A stretch of DNA of 64,000 bases from Sphaerisporangium rhizosphaerae (GCF_042665155.1 NZ_JBHTCG010000017.1:62001-126000); one strand, 5' to 3'; numbered from the stretch's first letter, positions 50,003 through 59,108 are shown. The notes: generated from the sequence alone by a model not told the origin. A program made the numbers and translations.

Positions 50003-50023
50003 CCCTCGGCCCGCACGGCGCCG

Positions 50024-52627
50024 CTACGAGGGCGGGGCCGTCGTGAGGATCTCCACGGTGCCGTGCTCGCCGTCCACGCGCAGCAGGTCGCCGGTGCGCA
50101 CCCGGTCGGTGGCGTTGCCGCAGCCGACGACGGCCGGGATGCCGAGCTCGCGGGCGACGATCGCCGCGTGTGACAGGGGAGCGCCCACGTCGGTGACGAC
50201 GGCCGCGGCCCGCGGGAACAGCGGCGTCCATCCCACGTTGGTGACGGTCGTGACCAGGATCTCGCCCGGCATGAGAGCTTCGCCCTCCTCCACGCTCGCG
50301 ATGACCCGCGCCCGGCCCTCGACCACGCCCGCCGCGCCGGGGAAGCCGGTCACCGCCTCGGCCGCCGGCGCCTCCCGGTCGTGCTCGTCGTACACGTCGC
50401 CGCGCCGCGCGGGGTCGGCCGCCCACCGGAAGGGGTCGAACCGGCCCCTGATCAGCGCGGGGTAGGGCGGCAGCGCCCGGTAGCGGTCGTAGAGCCGGCG
50501 TCGTCCGGCGACCGCCGCGAGCGCGGACGCCCCGTCCGCCGCCCCGTCCGCCGCGTTGCCGGCGCCCGGCGCGTCCCCGGCGCCGCCGCCGGGCGATCGG
50601 GCGTCGAGGACGGCGAGGATCTCCTCGACGGACAGGAAGAACAGGTCCTCGCCATGTCCGGTGATCTCGCCGGCGCGCAGCACGAAGTCGCGCACCGCCC
50701 AGAAGGCCCGGACCACCTCCGAGCGCGCCACCTCCCGGTCGCGGAGCGCCCTGGTCATGCGCGCGACCGTGCGCCGGGCGCGCCGCACCTGGCGCGGGTG
50801 CTCTTCCGCCAGCCGGCGCCACGCGGCGGCGCGCCACTCGCTCTGGCGGGCGAGGAGCGCGTCGAGGTCGTGCTCCGCCTCGCGGAGGCCGGCGAGCTGG
50901 GCGTCGATCCACCGGGGATCCTCGCCGGGGCGCGCGACGGAGACCTCGAACTCGCTCGGCCCCCTGTGGCCCCACTCGCGGGCGAAGGCGTCGCGGTCGA
51001 TCTCGCCGCGGGACAGCCGGTCCAGGCCGACGAGCAGGCCGAGGCTCGCCAGGGCGGAGTCGCCGCCGTGCAGGCCGCTGCTCAGCGCGGCGACCTCGGA
51101 CTCGCCGACCAGCTTGGCGAGCCGTATGCGGCCGAGGCCGAGCGCCCCGCTGTCCTGGCGGGTGGCGGCCTCCAGCATGTGCGAGCATTCGAGCAGGTAC
51201 GGGCCGAGCTCCTCACGCCACAGAGCGGCCAGAGCGGCGGCCGTGGGGGCCGCCGCGACGCGTCCGCGCAGCGCTTCGCACCGCCCCGGCGCCGTGGCGA
51301 AGAACTCCGGCAGCCGGCGGGTGTTGACCCGTACTTCCCGCTTGACCGCGACCGCCGCCGGGAGGATCAGCCGGGCCATCCGCCACCACGACAGTGGCAC
51401 CGTCGGGATGTCCATGCCGGCGGGCAGCCTGCCGAACACCGGCTCGATGAACATGGCGAAGCGCTTGCGCAGGCCGAACGCCGCCGCGAGCGTCATGGCC
51501 AGGCTGAGGTTCATGTAGAAGCGCCCGCCGATGCGCCCGTAGGCCCGGAACTCGGCGACGGACGAGGTGCGCATCGCACCGGACATGAAGATCTCGACGA
51601 AGGAGTAGGTGCTCGGCGTCATCACGTCGGGGATGGCCTCGCCGAGGTTGCCGTTGCTCCACAGGTAGTCGCCGGTGAGGCTGTCGTTCCACAGGTCCGC
51701 GGGCGCCGCGGCCTCCAGGGCGGTGATCGGGCGGGCCTGCAGGATGGACGGCCGCCCGGCGTGCAGGGCCCACTCGACGTCCATGGGAAGGCCGTACAGC
51801 TCCTCGACGCGTTCGCCCAGGCGGGCGAGGGCGGCGATGGCGGCGGCGTCCAGCACCGGGGCGGCGCGCAGGTCCTCGGGCACCGGCACCTCCGCGGTGC
51901 CGGCTCCGGCGCGCACGGTCATCACGGCCTTCTCGGCGGTGTGCCGGGCGATGACCGCCCCGCCCGGCCGGGCCACGACCACCGTGTCCGGGGTGACCTG
52001 ACCGCCGACGACGGCCTCTCCGAGACCCCACGCCGCGTTGAGTACCATGCGGTCGCGCGCCCCGGTGACCGGGTCGGCGGTGAACAGGACGCCGGCCGCG
52101 TCGGCGGGCACCAGCTCCTGGACGACCACCGCCATCGTCACCTCCTCGTGCGCGACGCCGTTGCCGGCGCGGTAGGCGATGGCCCGGGCGGTCCACAGGG
52201 AGGCCCAGCAGCGCCGGACGGCGTCGATCAGGGCGGCCTCGCCCTGGACGCCCAGGTAGGTCTCCTGCTGCCCGGCGAAGGACATGCCCGGAAGGTCCTC
52301 GGCGGTGGCCGAGGAGCGCACGGCGACCACAGGCTCGCCGAGGGCCTTGTACGCCGCGCGGATCGCCGCGCTCACCGGCTCGGGGACCTCGCGCCCGGCG
52401 AACAGCGGCCCGATCGCCCCCTCGTCCTGGGCGGCGACGGCGGCCAGGACGGCCTCGCGCAGCCCGCCGGCGACGAAGCGCTCGTAGGCCGTGGTGGTGA
52501 CGTGGAAGCCCGGCGGGACCGGCAGCCCGGCGGCGGCCATGCGGGCGAGCGAGGCGCCCTTGCCGCCGGTGAGGGCCAGGTCGGCGGCCGGGTCGGCCAG
52601 GGGCAGCACCAGAGGGGGCTCGCTCAC
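50024..52627 (-). CDS. rph: Rifampin phosphotransferase / PEP-synthase-like enzyme
   Basis: An 867-residue three-part phosphotransferase, the same length as characterised rifampin phosphotransferases. The N-terminal ATP-grasp part (1 to ~315) has GGKGASLARMAAAGLPVPPGF, VAVRSSATAEDLPGMSFAGQQETYLG and VLFTADPVTG. The middle (~325-755) is the rifamycin-binding-type region. The C-terminal swivelling domain has VVTDVGAPLSHAAIVARELG with the phospho-accepting His820; PEP synthases read TCHAAI here, so the LSH form favours the rifampin type. A TetR gene overlaps its start. No RAE-type rifamycin element was recognised upstream. Inactivation of rifamycins by C21 phosphorylation is expected but not demonstrated. 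Confidence 0.88.
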   Translation of the reverse strand: MSEPPLVLPLADPAADLALTGGKGASLARMAAAGLPVPPGFHVTTTAYERFVAGGLREAVLAAVAAQDEGAIGPLFAGREVPEPVSAAIRAAYKALGEPVVAVRSSATAEDLPGMSFAGQQETYLGVQGEAALIDAVRRCWASLWTARAIAYRAGNGVAHEEVTMAVVVQELVPADAAGVLFTADPVTGARDRMVLNAAWGLGEAVVGGQVTPDTVVVARPGGAVIARHTAEKAVMTVRAGAGTAEVPVPEDLRAAPVLDAAAIAALARLGERVEELYGLPMDVEWALHAGRPSILQARPITALEAAAPADLWNDSLTGDYLWSNGNLGEAIPDVMTPSTYSFVEIFMSGAMRTSSVAEFRAYGRIGGRFYMNLSLAMTLAAAFGLRKRFAMFIEPVFGRLPAGMDIPTVPLSWWRMARLILPAAVAVKREVRVNTRRLPEFFATAPGRCEALRGRVAAAPTAAALAALWREELGPYLLECSHMLEAATRQDSGALGLGRIRLAKLVGESEVAALSSGLHGGDSALASLGLLVGLDRLSRGEIDRDAFAREWGHRGPSEFEVSVARPGEDPRWIDAQLAGLREAEHDLDALLARQSEWRAAAWRRLAEEHPRQVRRARRTVARMTRALRDREVARSEVVRAFWAVRDFVLRAGEITGHGEDLFFLSVEEILAVLDARSPGGGAGDAPGAGNAADGAADGASALAAVAGRRRLYDRYRALPPYPALIRGRFDPFRWAADPARRGDVYDEHDREAPAAEAVTGFPGAAGVVEGRARVIASVEEGEALMPGEILVTTVTNVGWTPLFPRAAAVVTDVGAPLSHAAIVARELGIPAVVGCGNATDRVRTGDLLRVDGEHGTVEILTTAPPS

Positions 52628-53397
52628 GATCGGTAGTCCTCTCCGAGGTCGGTCGTCGTCAGGGACAGCCCGAGCCGTTCGCGGGCCACACGCAGCGCCT
52701 CGTCCAGAAAGGCGACGGCCGCCCCGGTGGCCTCGGCGGTCTGGCCGGGGGTGAGCGGGCGGCCCGCGTCCAGGGCGCGGTGCAGGGTGTCGGCGAGGAG
52801 TTCCGCCAGGTGCTCGCCGGAGAGCCGGTGGTCCTCCGGCATCCGCGGGGTGATCATGAAGAAGCCGTACATGGTGCCGGTGATCACGTTCACCTGCTCG
52901 ACCGCCGACAGGTCGGTGCGGACGGCCCCGTGCTCGCGCAGCGCGCCCAGGTAGACCTCCGACAGCGAGCGCATCGCCGCGGCGGTCTGCACGGTGGGCT
53001 TGTTGCGGATCAGCTTGCCGAGCACCTCGGCGTCGCTCAGCAGGCTGGCCTTCATCAGCGGCCGGGTCATGACCGCCAGGGCGAGGTGCCGGAACAGGGA
53101 GCGGGGCGTGGCGCCGCCGGGGTCGGCGGCAAGGCCCGCGCGCACCTGTTCGAGCATGGCGACGCGGTCGCGGCGCAGCAGGGCGGCGAACAGCGCCTCC
53201 CGCGACTTCCAGTGCAGGTAGATCGTGCCCTTGGCCACCCCCGCGGCGCGGGCGATGTCGTCGATGGTCGTCTTGTCGTAGCCCCAGCGCAGGATCAGCT
53301 CGGCGGCGGCGTCGAGGATGCGGTGGGCGCGTTCTTCACGGCCTGGCCCGGGGGGAGCGCCTCGGCCGGCGCGAGGTTCGGTGTCGGGGGACGGCAT
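52624..53397 (-). CDS. TetR family transcriptional regulator of rph
   Basis: A 257-residue regulator. The HTH is RAHRILDAAAELILRWGYDKTTIDDIARAAGVAKGTIYLHWKSREALFAALL, the classical TetR N-terminus; the C-terminal half is a ligand-binding helical bundle. The ATG at 53397 is chosen; a GTG at 53409 lies in frame. A 28-base dyad lies 21 bases upstream and is its likely operator. The stop overlaps the rph start, so the two are coupled and rph is probably induced when the repressor binds an inducer. Confidence 0.92.
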   Translation of the reverse strand: MPSPDTEPRAGRGAPPGPGREERAHRILDAAAELILRWGYDKTTIDDIARAAGVAKGTIYLHWKSREALFAALLRRDRVAMLEQVRAGLAADPGGATPRSLFRHLALAVMTRPLMKASLLSDAEVLGKLIRNKPTVQTAAAMRSLSEVYLGALREHGAVRTDLSAVEQVNVITGTMYGFFMITPRMPEDHRLSGEHLAELLADTLHRALDAGRPLTPGQTAEATGAAVAFLDEALRVARERLGLSLTTTDLGEDYRS

Positions 53398-53417
53398 GGC
53401 CTCACTCACGATGGACG

Positions 53418-53445
53418 GATGACCAGATAAGCTCATTTGGTCATC
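53418..53445. promoter_or_regulatory. 28-base dyad, probable TetR operator
   Basis: GATGACCA (53418-53425) and TGGTCATC (53438-53445) are perfect inverted half-sites, and 24 of the 28 bases fit a full palindrome centred on AGCT. It lies between the TetR start and the divergent aldolase gene; a further half-site GGTCATCGA follows at ~53450. It could control both directions. Confidence 0.75.
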
Positions 53446-53588
53446 GGTTGGTCATCGAACGGTAAGCCCGGTCGTCCTCGCGGTCAAACCGCCGCGTCCG
53501 GCGGACGGCGGCAGGGCCTTCACCGGCCGGGCGACGACGGCCATACTGGTTGGTAACCGACAGATGTTCGGGCAATGAGGAGACCCAG

Positions 53589-54380
53589 ATGAGCCTCTCG
53601 GACCTGCGTCCGGTCCCCGGCGAGCAGCTGACCTTCCGGCTGCCCCCGAAGTTCGAGAACGTGGCCGACGAGCGGCGCCACCGCCAGGAGCGGCTGGCCG
53701 CGGCGCTCAGGCTCTTCGGCCGCTTCGGCTTCGAGGAGGGCGTCGCCGGACACATCACCGCGCGCGACCCCGAGCACCTCGACCACTTCTGGGTGAACCC
53801 CTTCGGCATGAGCTTCAAACACGTCAAGGTCAGTGATCTGATCCTGGTCAACCATCAGGGCGAGGTCGTCGAAGGGCGTTACCACGTCAACAAGGCCGCG
53901 TTCGCGATCCACGCGATGGTCCACCAGGCCCGGCCGGACGCCGTGGCCGCCGCGCACAGCCACTCCGTGCACGGCAAGGCCCTGTCGTCGCTCGGGCAGT
54001 TGCTGGAGCCGCTCACGCAGGACGCGTGCGCCTTCTACGACGACCACGGCCTGTTCGACGACTACACCGGCGTCGTGGTCGAGACAGAGGAGGGCCGCAG
54101 GATCGCCCGGGCCCTGGGCTCGCACAAGGCCGTCATCCTGCGCAACCACGGCCTGCTGACCGTCGGCGACTCGGTGGACGCCGCCGCCTGGTGGTTCGTC
54201 ACCATGGAGCGCTCGTGCCAGGCCCAGCTCCTGGCGAAGGCCGCCGGTGAGGTCGTCCCGATCACCCACGAGAACGCCAAGCTCACCCACGGGCAGATCG
54301 GCAACGACCTGGTGGGGTGGATCAACTTCCAGCCGCTGTACGACCAGATCGCCCGCGACGAACCCGACCTGTTCGACTGA
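53589..54380 (+). CDS. Class II aldolase/adducin family protein
   Basis: A 263-residue zinc-dependent aldolase-fold protein. Motifs are GHITARDPEHLDHFWVNPFG, AAFAIHAMVHQARPDAVAAAHSHSVHGKALSSLG (His pair of the zinc site), YDDHGLFDDYTGVV and AVILRNHGLLTVGDSVDAAAWWFVTME with the third His. Acidic and His ligands are all present, so it may be active as a fuculose-phosphate-type aldolase or a related decarboxylase. GAGGAGACCC precedes the ATG at 53589. It is divergent from the TetR/rph operon and may share its operator. Confidence 0.9.
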   Translation: MSLSDLRPVPGEQLTFRLPPKFENVADERRHRQERLAAALRLFGRFGFEEGVAGHITARDPEHLDHFWVNPFGMSFKHVKVSDLILVNHQGEVVEGRYHVNKAAFAIHAMVHQARPDAVAAAHSHSVHGKALSSLGQLLEPLTQDACAFYDDHGLFDDYTGVVVETEEGRRIARALGSHKAVILRNHGLLTVGDSVDAAAWWFVTMERSCQAQLLAKAAGEVVPITHENAKLTHGQIGNDLVGWINFQPLYDQIARDEPDLFD

Positions 54381-54395
54381 GGCCGGGCGGGCGCG

Positions 54396-55259
54396 TCAGG
54401 TGAAGAGCTCGGGCGGCGGGACGGGGGTGAGCACCGCGTCGCCGTCCCTGATCGGCGCCGCGCCCGCGACGAACCTCACCAGGTCCTCCTCGTACACGCA
54501 CCGGGCCTGGGTGAGGCCGCCCGCCGCCTTGCGGGTCAGCTCGGGCAGCGGCAGCGGCGCCGCCGAGGCGGTCACGATGAGGTTGCCGAACCGGCGCCCG
54601 CGCAGGATGCCCGGCTCTGCCAGCAGCGCCACGTGGCGGAAGGTGCCGCGCACGGTGGCGACGACGCGGCGCGCGAAGGCCAGCCCCTTGCCGTCGGCGA
54701 TGTTGATCAGCAGGGTGCCCGGGTCCTTCAGCACGCGGGCGATGTCGCCCATGTACTCGGCGGTCGCCAGGTCCACCGGCATCGTCGCGCCGCTGAAGGC
54801 GTCCAGGATGAACAGGTCGGCCGAGGCGTCGCGCAGGCCGGCGGCGGCGCTGCGGCCGTCGGCCACCCGCACCTTCAGCCGGGGCACCGACCGCAGCCGC
54901 AACTGGTCGCGGACAAGCTGCACCAGGGCCGCGTCCGGCTCGATCACGATGTGCCGCGAGCCGGGCCGGGTCGCCGCGACGTACCGGGGCAGGGTGCAGG
55001 CGCCCGCGCCCACGTGCACCACGTCCAGCGGCCCCTCCTCGATCGCGTCGATCACGTCGGCCATCAGCCGGACGTACTCGAAGTCGAGGTAGGTGGGGTC
55101 CTCCAGGTCCACGTACGACTGAGGGACCCCGGCCATGCTCAGCAGCCAGCCGTGCGGCCGGTCCAGGTCGCGCAGCAGCTCGACCTCGCCCATGTCCACC
55201 GGGTAGCGGCCGGGCATGGGGCCCGCCTCGGCCTTACGCTTCCCCACACGGTCTCCCAT
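54396..55259 (-). CDS. Spermidine-synthase-like SAM-dependent protein
   Basis: A 287-residue Rossmann protein of the spermidine synthase superfamily. LDVVHVGAGACTLPRYVAATRPGSRHIVIEPDAALVQLVRDQL is the nucleotide-binding region and DLFILDAFSGATMPVDLATAEYMGDIARVLKDPGTLLINIAD the substrate-side core. The N-terminal gate (VELLRDLDRPHGWLLSMAGVPQSYVDLEDPTYLDFEYVR) is intact. The Asp of the aminopropyltransferase active site is replaced in part, so true spermidine synthesis is uncertain. It is divergent from the PBP gene. Start at 55259 or a later ATG at 55217 are both possible. Confidence 0.87.
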   Translation of the reverse strand: MGDRVGKRKAEAGPMPGRYPVDMGEVELLRDLDRPHGWLLSMAGVPQSYVDLEDPTYLDFEYVRLMADVIDAIEEGPLDVVHVGAGACTLPRYVAATRPGSRHIVIEPDAALVQLVRDQLRLRSVPRLKVRVADGRSAAAGLRDASADLFILDAFSGATMPVDLATAEYMGDIARVLKDPGTLLINIADGKGLAFARRVVATVRGTFRHVALLAEPGILRGRRFGNLIVTASAAPLPLPELTRKAAGGLTQARCVYEEDLVRFVAGAAPIRDGDAVLTPVPPPELFT

Positions 55260-55309
55260 GGTTCTGATATATCGGGATGTGCCATACCCGGCACTCTTGG
55301 GAGAACCGT

Positions 55310-56863
55310 ATGCGCCGCCGAGGACTGCTCGCTCTCTTCGGGGTGACCGTCGTCATCATCGCGGCCTCCCTGGTGGCGCTGGTGCTGGACGCGCGCCGGA
55401 TCACCGGCACCCCCGAGGCGGCGGGGCGGGCCTACCTGGACGCCTGGGCGGCGGAGAACCTGCCTTCGATGAGGGAGATGGTGTTCTCCCCGCCCGCCGA
55501 CTTCCTGGACCAGCACCGCCGCCTCAGCACCGACCTGCAGGTGCTGTCGATCAAGCTGACCCCCGGCACGCTGGTGCGGCACGGCGAGCGGGCCGCCGAC
55601 CTGCCGTTCGAGGGAGTGCGGCAGATCGGCGAGCTCGGCCAGTGGCGGTTCTCCTCGGTGCTCCATCTGGCCGTCAGGGACGGCGCGTGGAAGGTCGTCT
55701 GGACGCCGCAGACGCTCCACCCCGGCGTCGCGGCCGGCGAACGGCTGCGCCTGGCGGAGATCCCGGTGCCGGGCACCGAACTGCTGACCCGCCAGGGACG
55801 GCCGCTGCCGCACGCCAGCGGCGCCGAGACCTACCTCCGTGACCTGTCGGGCAAGGTCGACGACTTCTACGACGCACCGTCGGCGGGGTGGGCGATCGAG
55901 GCCGGCACCTCCGCGGGCAGGTCAAGGAACCTCGTGGTGTTCCGCCGGCCGGCCGAGCGGACCTTCCGCACGACGCTGGACTGGTGGACGCAGGCGGCGG
56001 CCGCCCGCGCGCTCGACGGACTCGACCGGCCCGCGGCCGTCGTCGCGGTGCGGCCGTCCACCGGCGAGGTGCTCGCCGTCGCCGACCGGCTCGCCGGCCA
56101 GGGCGCCTTCTACCAGCCCGCCCCGCCCGGCTCCACCTTCAAGATCGTCACCGCGGCGGCGCTGCTCGGCGACGGGATGAGCGCCGACACCCCGGTGCCG
56201 TGCCCCGCCCGCTACACCATCCCGAACGGGCGCACCTTCACCAACCACGACGACCAGGACCACGGGATGGTCAGCCTCCGCCGGGCGTTCGCCCTGTCGT
56301 GCAACACGACCTTCGCCCGGCTCGCCGTCGAACGCCTGGGCGACGGCGCGCTCCGGCGGGAGGCGACGGAGCTGGGGTTCGGCGGCGACCTGAAGTCGGG
56401 CATCGGGGGGACGTGCGGGACGATGCGCAGGGCCGGCGACCGCGACGAGCTGGGCGCCGACGCGATCGGGCAGAACTCGGTACAGGCCACCCCGTTGTGC
56501 ATGGCCCTGGTCGCCGCGGCGGTCCGGGACGGCACCTGGCGCCCGCCCCGGCTGATGTCGGAGAAGGCCGTCAAGCGCCTGGAGATCGACGGCCGGCCGA
56601 AGCCGAGACGCATGCCCGGCCCGGTCGTCGCGCAGCTCAGGTCCATGATGGCGGCCGTCGTGACCGAGGGGACGGCCGCCGGCTCCGCCCTGCCCGGCGG
56701 GGTGGCGGGCAAGACCGGCACGGCCGAGACGGGGACGGGCGAGGACCACTCGTGGTTCGTCGGCTACCGCGGGGACCTGGCGTTCGCCGTCTTCGTCGAA
56801 CACGGCGGCGCGGGGGCGGGGGCGGCGGCCACCGTGGCGGCCCGCTTCCTGGGCGCTCTCTGA
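55310..56863 (+). CDS. Penicillin-binding protein with NTF2-like MecA N-terminal and transpeptidase domains
   Basis: A membrane-anchored D,D-transpeptidase of 517 residues. One N-terminal helix (FGVTVVIIAASLVALVL) anchors it; an NTF2-like MecA domain spans ~35-150, and the transpeptidase ~225-517. The active site triad motifs are SxxK (Ser275-Lys278 in APPGSTFK), SCN (330-332) and KTG (468-470 in GVAGKTGTAE). There is no transglycosylase domain, so it is a class B-like monofunctional PBP of the type linked to beta-lactam tolerance in actinomycetes. GGGAG precedes the ATG at 55310. Confidence 0.92.
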   Translation: MRRRGLLALFGVTVVIIAASLVALVLDARRITGTPEAAGRAYLDAWAAENLPSMREMVFSPPADFLDQHRRLSTDLQVLSIKLTPGTLVRHGERAADLPFEGVRQIGELGQWRFSSVLHLAVRDGAWKVVWTPQTLHPGVAAGERLRLAEIPVPGTELLTRQGRPLPHASGAETYLRDLSGKVDDFYDAPSAGWAIEAGTSAGRSRNLVVFRRPAERTFRTTLDWWTQAAAARALDGLDRPAAVVAVRPSTGEVLAVADRLAGQGAFYQPAPPGSTFKIVTAAALLGDGMSADTPVPCPARYTIPNGRTFTNHDDQDHGMVSLRRAFALSCNTTFARLAVERLGDGALRREATELGFGGDLKSGIGGTCGTMRRAGDRDELGADAIGQNSVQATPLCMALVAAAVRDGTWRPPRLMSEKAVKRLEIDGRPKPRRMPGPVVAQLRSMMAAVVTEGTAAGSALPGGVAGKTGTAETGTGEDHSWFVGYRGDLAFAVFVEHGGAGAGAAATVAARFLGAL

Positions 56864-56895
56864 GGCCGTCCAGTGCAGTGAGGGAACTCACCGCC

Positions 56896-56922
56896 TACGG
56901 AACCGTAGGTTACGGTACCGTA
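56896..56922. promoter_or_regulatory. Twin TACGGwwCCGTA palindromes upstream of PAQR gene
   Basis: TACGGAACCGTA (56896-56907) and TACGGTACCGTA (56911-56922) are two perfect 12-base dyads 15 bases apart, ending 20 bases before the hemolysin III-like start. Two sites with this spacing suggest cooperative binding of a TetR-type dimer overlapping the promoter. The regulator is not adjacent. Confidence 0.65.
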
Positions 56923-56942
56923 GGTTGGCAGGAGGTTCGATC

Positions 56943-57617
56943 ATGTACGCATCGGTTCTCGACCGCCCCTCAGGCCCGGCGGTGTCCCCTCCCCGGCTGC
57001 GCGGCTGGCTGCACGCGGGCGCCCTGCCCGCCACGCTGCTCGCGGGGTTCGTGCTCGTGGCCCTGGGGCCGACGCTCCAGGCCCGCCTGGCCGCCGCCGT
57101 CTACGCGGTGACCTCGGGCCTGCTGTTCGGCATCTCGGCGACCTACCACCGGGGCCGCCCGGCGCCGCGCCTGGCCGAGGCCCTGCGGCGGCTCGACCAC
57201 GCCAACATCTACCTGATCATCGCCGGCACCTACACGCCGTTCGCGCTGCTCGCGCTGGAGGGCACGGCACGGGTCGTCCTGCTCACGGCCGTCTGGACCG
57301 GCGCGGCGGCCGGGGTGGTCTTCCGCGCCGTGTGGATGGGCGCGCCCCGCTGGCTGTACACGGCGCTGTACATCGCGCTGGGCTGGACGGCCGTGCTCCT
57401 GCTGCCCCAGCTCGTGCGCGGCGCCGGGGCGGCGGCCGTCACGCTCGTCGTCGCCGGCGGCCTGCTCTACAGCGCCGGGGGAGTGGTGTACGGCCTGCGG
57501 CGCCCGGACCCCTGGCCCCGGTGGTTCGGCTTCCACGAGGTGTTCCACGCCTTCACCGTGGCCGCGTACGTCGTGCAGTACGTCGCGGTCTCGCTGGTGG
57601 TCTACGCCGCCGCCTGA
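56943..57617 (+). CDS. PAQR/hemolysin III family membrane protein
   Basis: A 224-residue seven-helix protein. Family motifs are FGISATYHR with the His of the metal site, LDHANIYLIIAGTYTPFALL, GWTAVLLLPQL and the C-terminal FHEVFHAFTVAAYVVQYVAV with the His-x3-His pair. All three His positions are present. In eukaryotes the family members are ceramidases or receptors; in bacteria the role is unclear and hemolysis is not established. GGAGG lies nine bases before the ATG at 56943. Two palindromes directly upstream imply tight transcriptional control. Confidence 0.92.
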   Translation: MYASVLDRPSGPAVSPPRLRGWLHAGALPATLLAGFVLVALGPTLQARLAAAVYAVTSGLLFGISATYHRGRPAPRLAEALRRLDHANIYLIIAGTYTPFALLALEGTARVVLLTAVWTGAAAGVVFRAVWMGAPRWLYTALYIALGWTAVLLLPQLVRGAGAAAVTLVVAGGLLYSAGGVVYGLRRPDPWPRWFGFHEVFHAFTVAAYVVQYVAVSLVVYAAA

Positions 57618-57620
57618 CCC

Positions 57621-57668
57621 GTGCTCCACGCCGCGGTCCGGCCCGTGCTCCACGTCGCGGTCCGGCCC
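57621..57668. repeat. 24-base tandem repeat
   Basis: Two adjacent 24-base copies starting GTGCTCCACG (57621-57644 and 57645-57668) differ at one base; a decayed third copy follows. They lie between the convergent PAQR and amidohydrolase genes. Confidence 0.8.
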
Positions 57669-57746
57669 GGTGGTCCTCGCCGTCCGACCCGGTGGCCGAC
57701 CCCCGCCGTCCCGCCCGGCCCGCGGCGCGGCGGGGGGACGGCGCGC

Positions 57747-58952
57747 TCAGGCGGTGGCCGCCTCCAGGCCGAGCCGGCGCTCGGCCAGCTCGGCGTACAG
57801 GGCCGCGCCGTCGGGCAGCACCGTGTCGTCGAAGGCGGCCTCGGGCGCGTGGTTGTAGGCCGCCCGCGCGGGGTCGGCCCCGTCCGGGCAGGCGCCGAGG
57901 GCGACGAAGGCCGAGGGCACCTGGTCGCAGACGAAGGAGAAGTCCTCCGAGCCGGTGAACGGCTGCGGCGCGGTGATGTAACGGTGCTCGTCGAACACCT
58001 CGCGCACCGTGTCCCCGGTGAAGTCGGCCTCGGCCGCGCTGTTGACGGTCACCGGGTAGCTGACGTCGTACTCCGCGTCGACCTCCAGGGCGTGCGCGGC
58101 GGCGATGCCCTTGAGCAGCGTGAGGATGCGCTCCTGGACGCGGCCGTGCGCGGCGGCCGAGAACGACCGCACGGTGGCCTCGAACGTCGCCTCCTCGGGA
58201 ATGATGTTGTCGGCGGTGCCGGCGTGGAAGCTGCCCACGGTGACCACCACCGGGTCGAACACGTCGAAGCCCCGCGTGACCATCGTCTGCAGCGCGGTGA
58301 CCATCTCGCAGGCGGCGGGGATGGGGTCGGCGGCCCGGTGCGGCATCGACCCGTGGCCGCCCCTGCCACGCACCGTGACCTTCAGCCGGTCGGCCGCCGC
58401 CATGATCGGCCCGCCCCTGCTGACGAAGAGGCCGCGCGGCAGCACCGAGCTGATCACGTGCAGCGCATAGGCGGCGATCGGGCGCCGTCCTGAGGCGTCC
58501 AGCACGCCCTCGTCGATCATGATCTTCGCGCCGCCCTGGCCCTCTTCGCCGGGCTGGAACATGAACACCACGTCGCCGGCGAGCCGGTCGCGCCGCGCCG
58601 CCAGCAGGTGGGCCGCGCCGGCGAGCATGGTGGTGTGCAGGTCGTGGCCGCAGGCGTGCATCCGCCCGGGCAGCGCCGAGACCACCGCCGCGCCGCTGCG
58701 CTCGGAGACGGGCAGGGCGTCCATGTCGCCGCGCAGCAGCACGGTCGGGCCGGGCCGCCCGCCGCGCAGCACCGCCGTGACCGAGCTGAGCCGCTCGCCG
58801 GTGGTCACCTCCAGGGGCAGCCCCGCGAGGGCGCCGAGCACCTTCTCCTGGGTCCGCGGCAGGTCCAGGCCGAGCTCGGGCTCGCGGTGCAGGGCGTGGC
58901 GCAGCCGGACGAGCTCCTCGCCCAGGTCCTTGGCGGCTTCGCGGAGCGACAC
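57747..58952 (-). CDS. M20 family amidohydrolase
   Basis: A 401-residue zinc amidohydrolase of the hippurate/indole-acetyl-amino-acid hydrolase type. Metal-site motifs are LLRGDMDALPV, MHACGHDLHTTMLAGAAHLL, FQPGEEGQGGAKIM and FTGSEDFSFV; the lid domain contains GGHGSMPHRAADPI and TVGSFHAGTADNIIPEEA. It probably cleaves N-acyl amino acids. The GTG at 58952 follows GAGGGG by eight bases. It stands alone on the minus strand. Confidence 0.93.
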   Translation of the reverse strand: MSLREAAKDLGEELVRLRHALHREPELGLDLPRTQEKVLGALAGLPLEVTTGERLSSVTAVLRGGRPGPTVLLRGDMDALPVSERSGAAVVSALPGRMHACGHDLHTTMLAGAAHLLAARRDRLAGDVVFMFQPGEEGQGGAKIMIDEGVLDASGRRPIAAYALHVISSVLPRGLFVSRGGPIMAAADRLKVTVRGRGGHGSMPHRAADPIPAACEMVTALQTMVTRGFDVFDPVVVTVGSFHAGTADNIIPEEATFEATVRSFSAAAHGRVQERILTLLKGIAAAHALEVDAEYDVSYPVTVNSAAEADFTGDTVREVFDEHRYITAPQPFTGSEDFSFVCDQVPSAFVALGACPDGADPARAAYNHAPEAAFDDTVLPDGAALYAELAERRLGLEAATA

Positions 58953-59108
58953 CGGGCATCCCCTCCAGGTTCCTCACCGATACATCCCAGACTTCAGACG
59001 ATATAGCCCGACTTGGCGGCAGGTAGACAGCATTTGGCGACTTTTTGGTCTGTTACCAGGGTCTTTCCGGATAGGAACGGAACGGTAGCTCGACGGGGGA
59101 GATTCGAC
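58953..59108. other. Divergent promoter region
   Basis: 156 bases between the amidohydrolase and HdeD genes, locally AT-rich, with presumed promoters in both directions; no clear operator found. Confidence 0.5.

Noticed and set aside
50024..52627. Ordinary phosphoenolpyruvate synthase
   Set aside because: The swivel His motif is LSHAAIVARE rather than TCHAAIIARE, the length is 867 residues and a TetR gene is coupled, which fits rifampin phosphotransferase better.
53446..53588. Rifamycin-associated element upstream of rph
   Set aside because: I looked for the 19-base dyad in the region before the TetR/rph operon and did not find it; only the TetR-type dyad is present.
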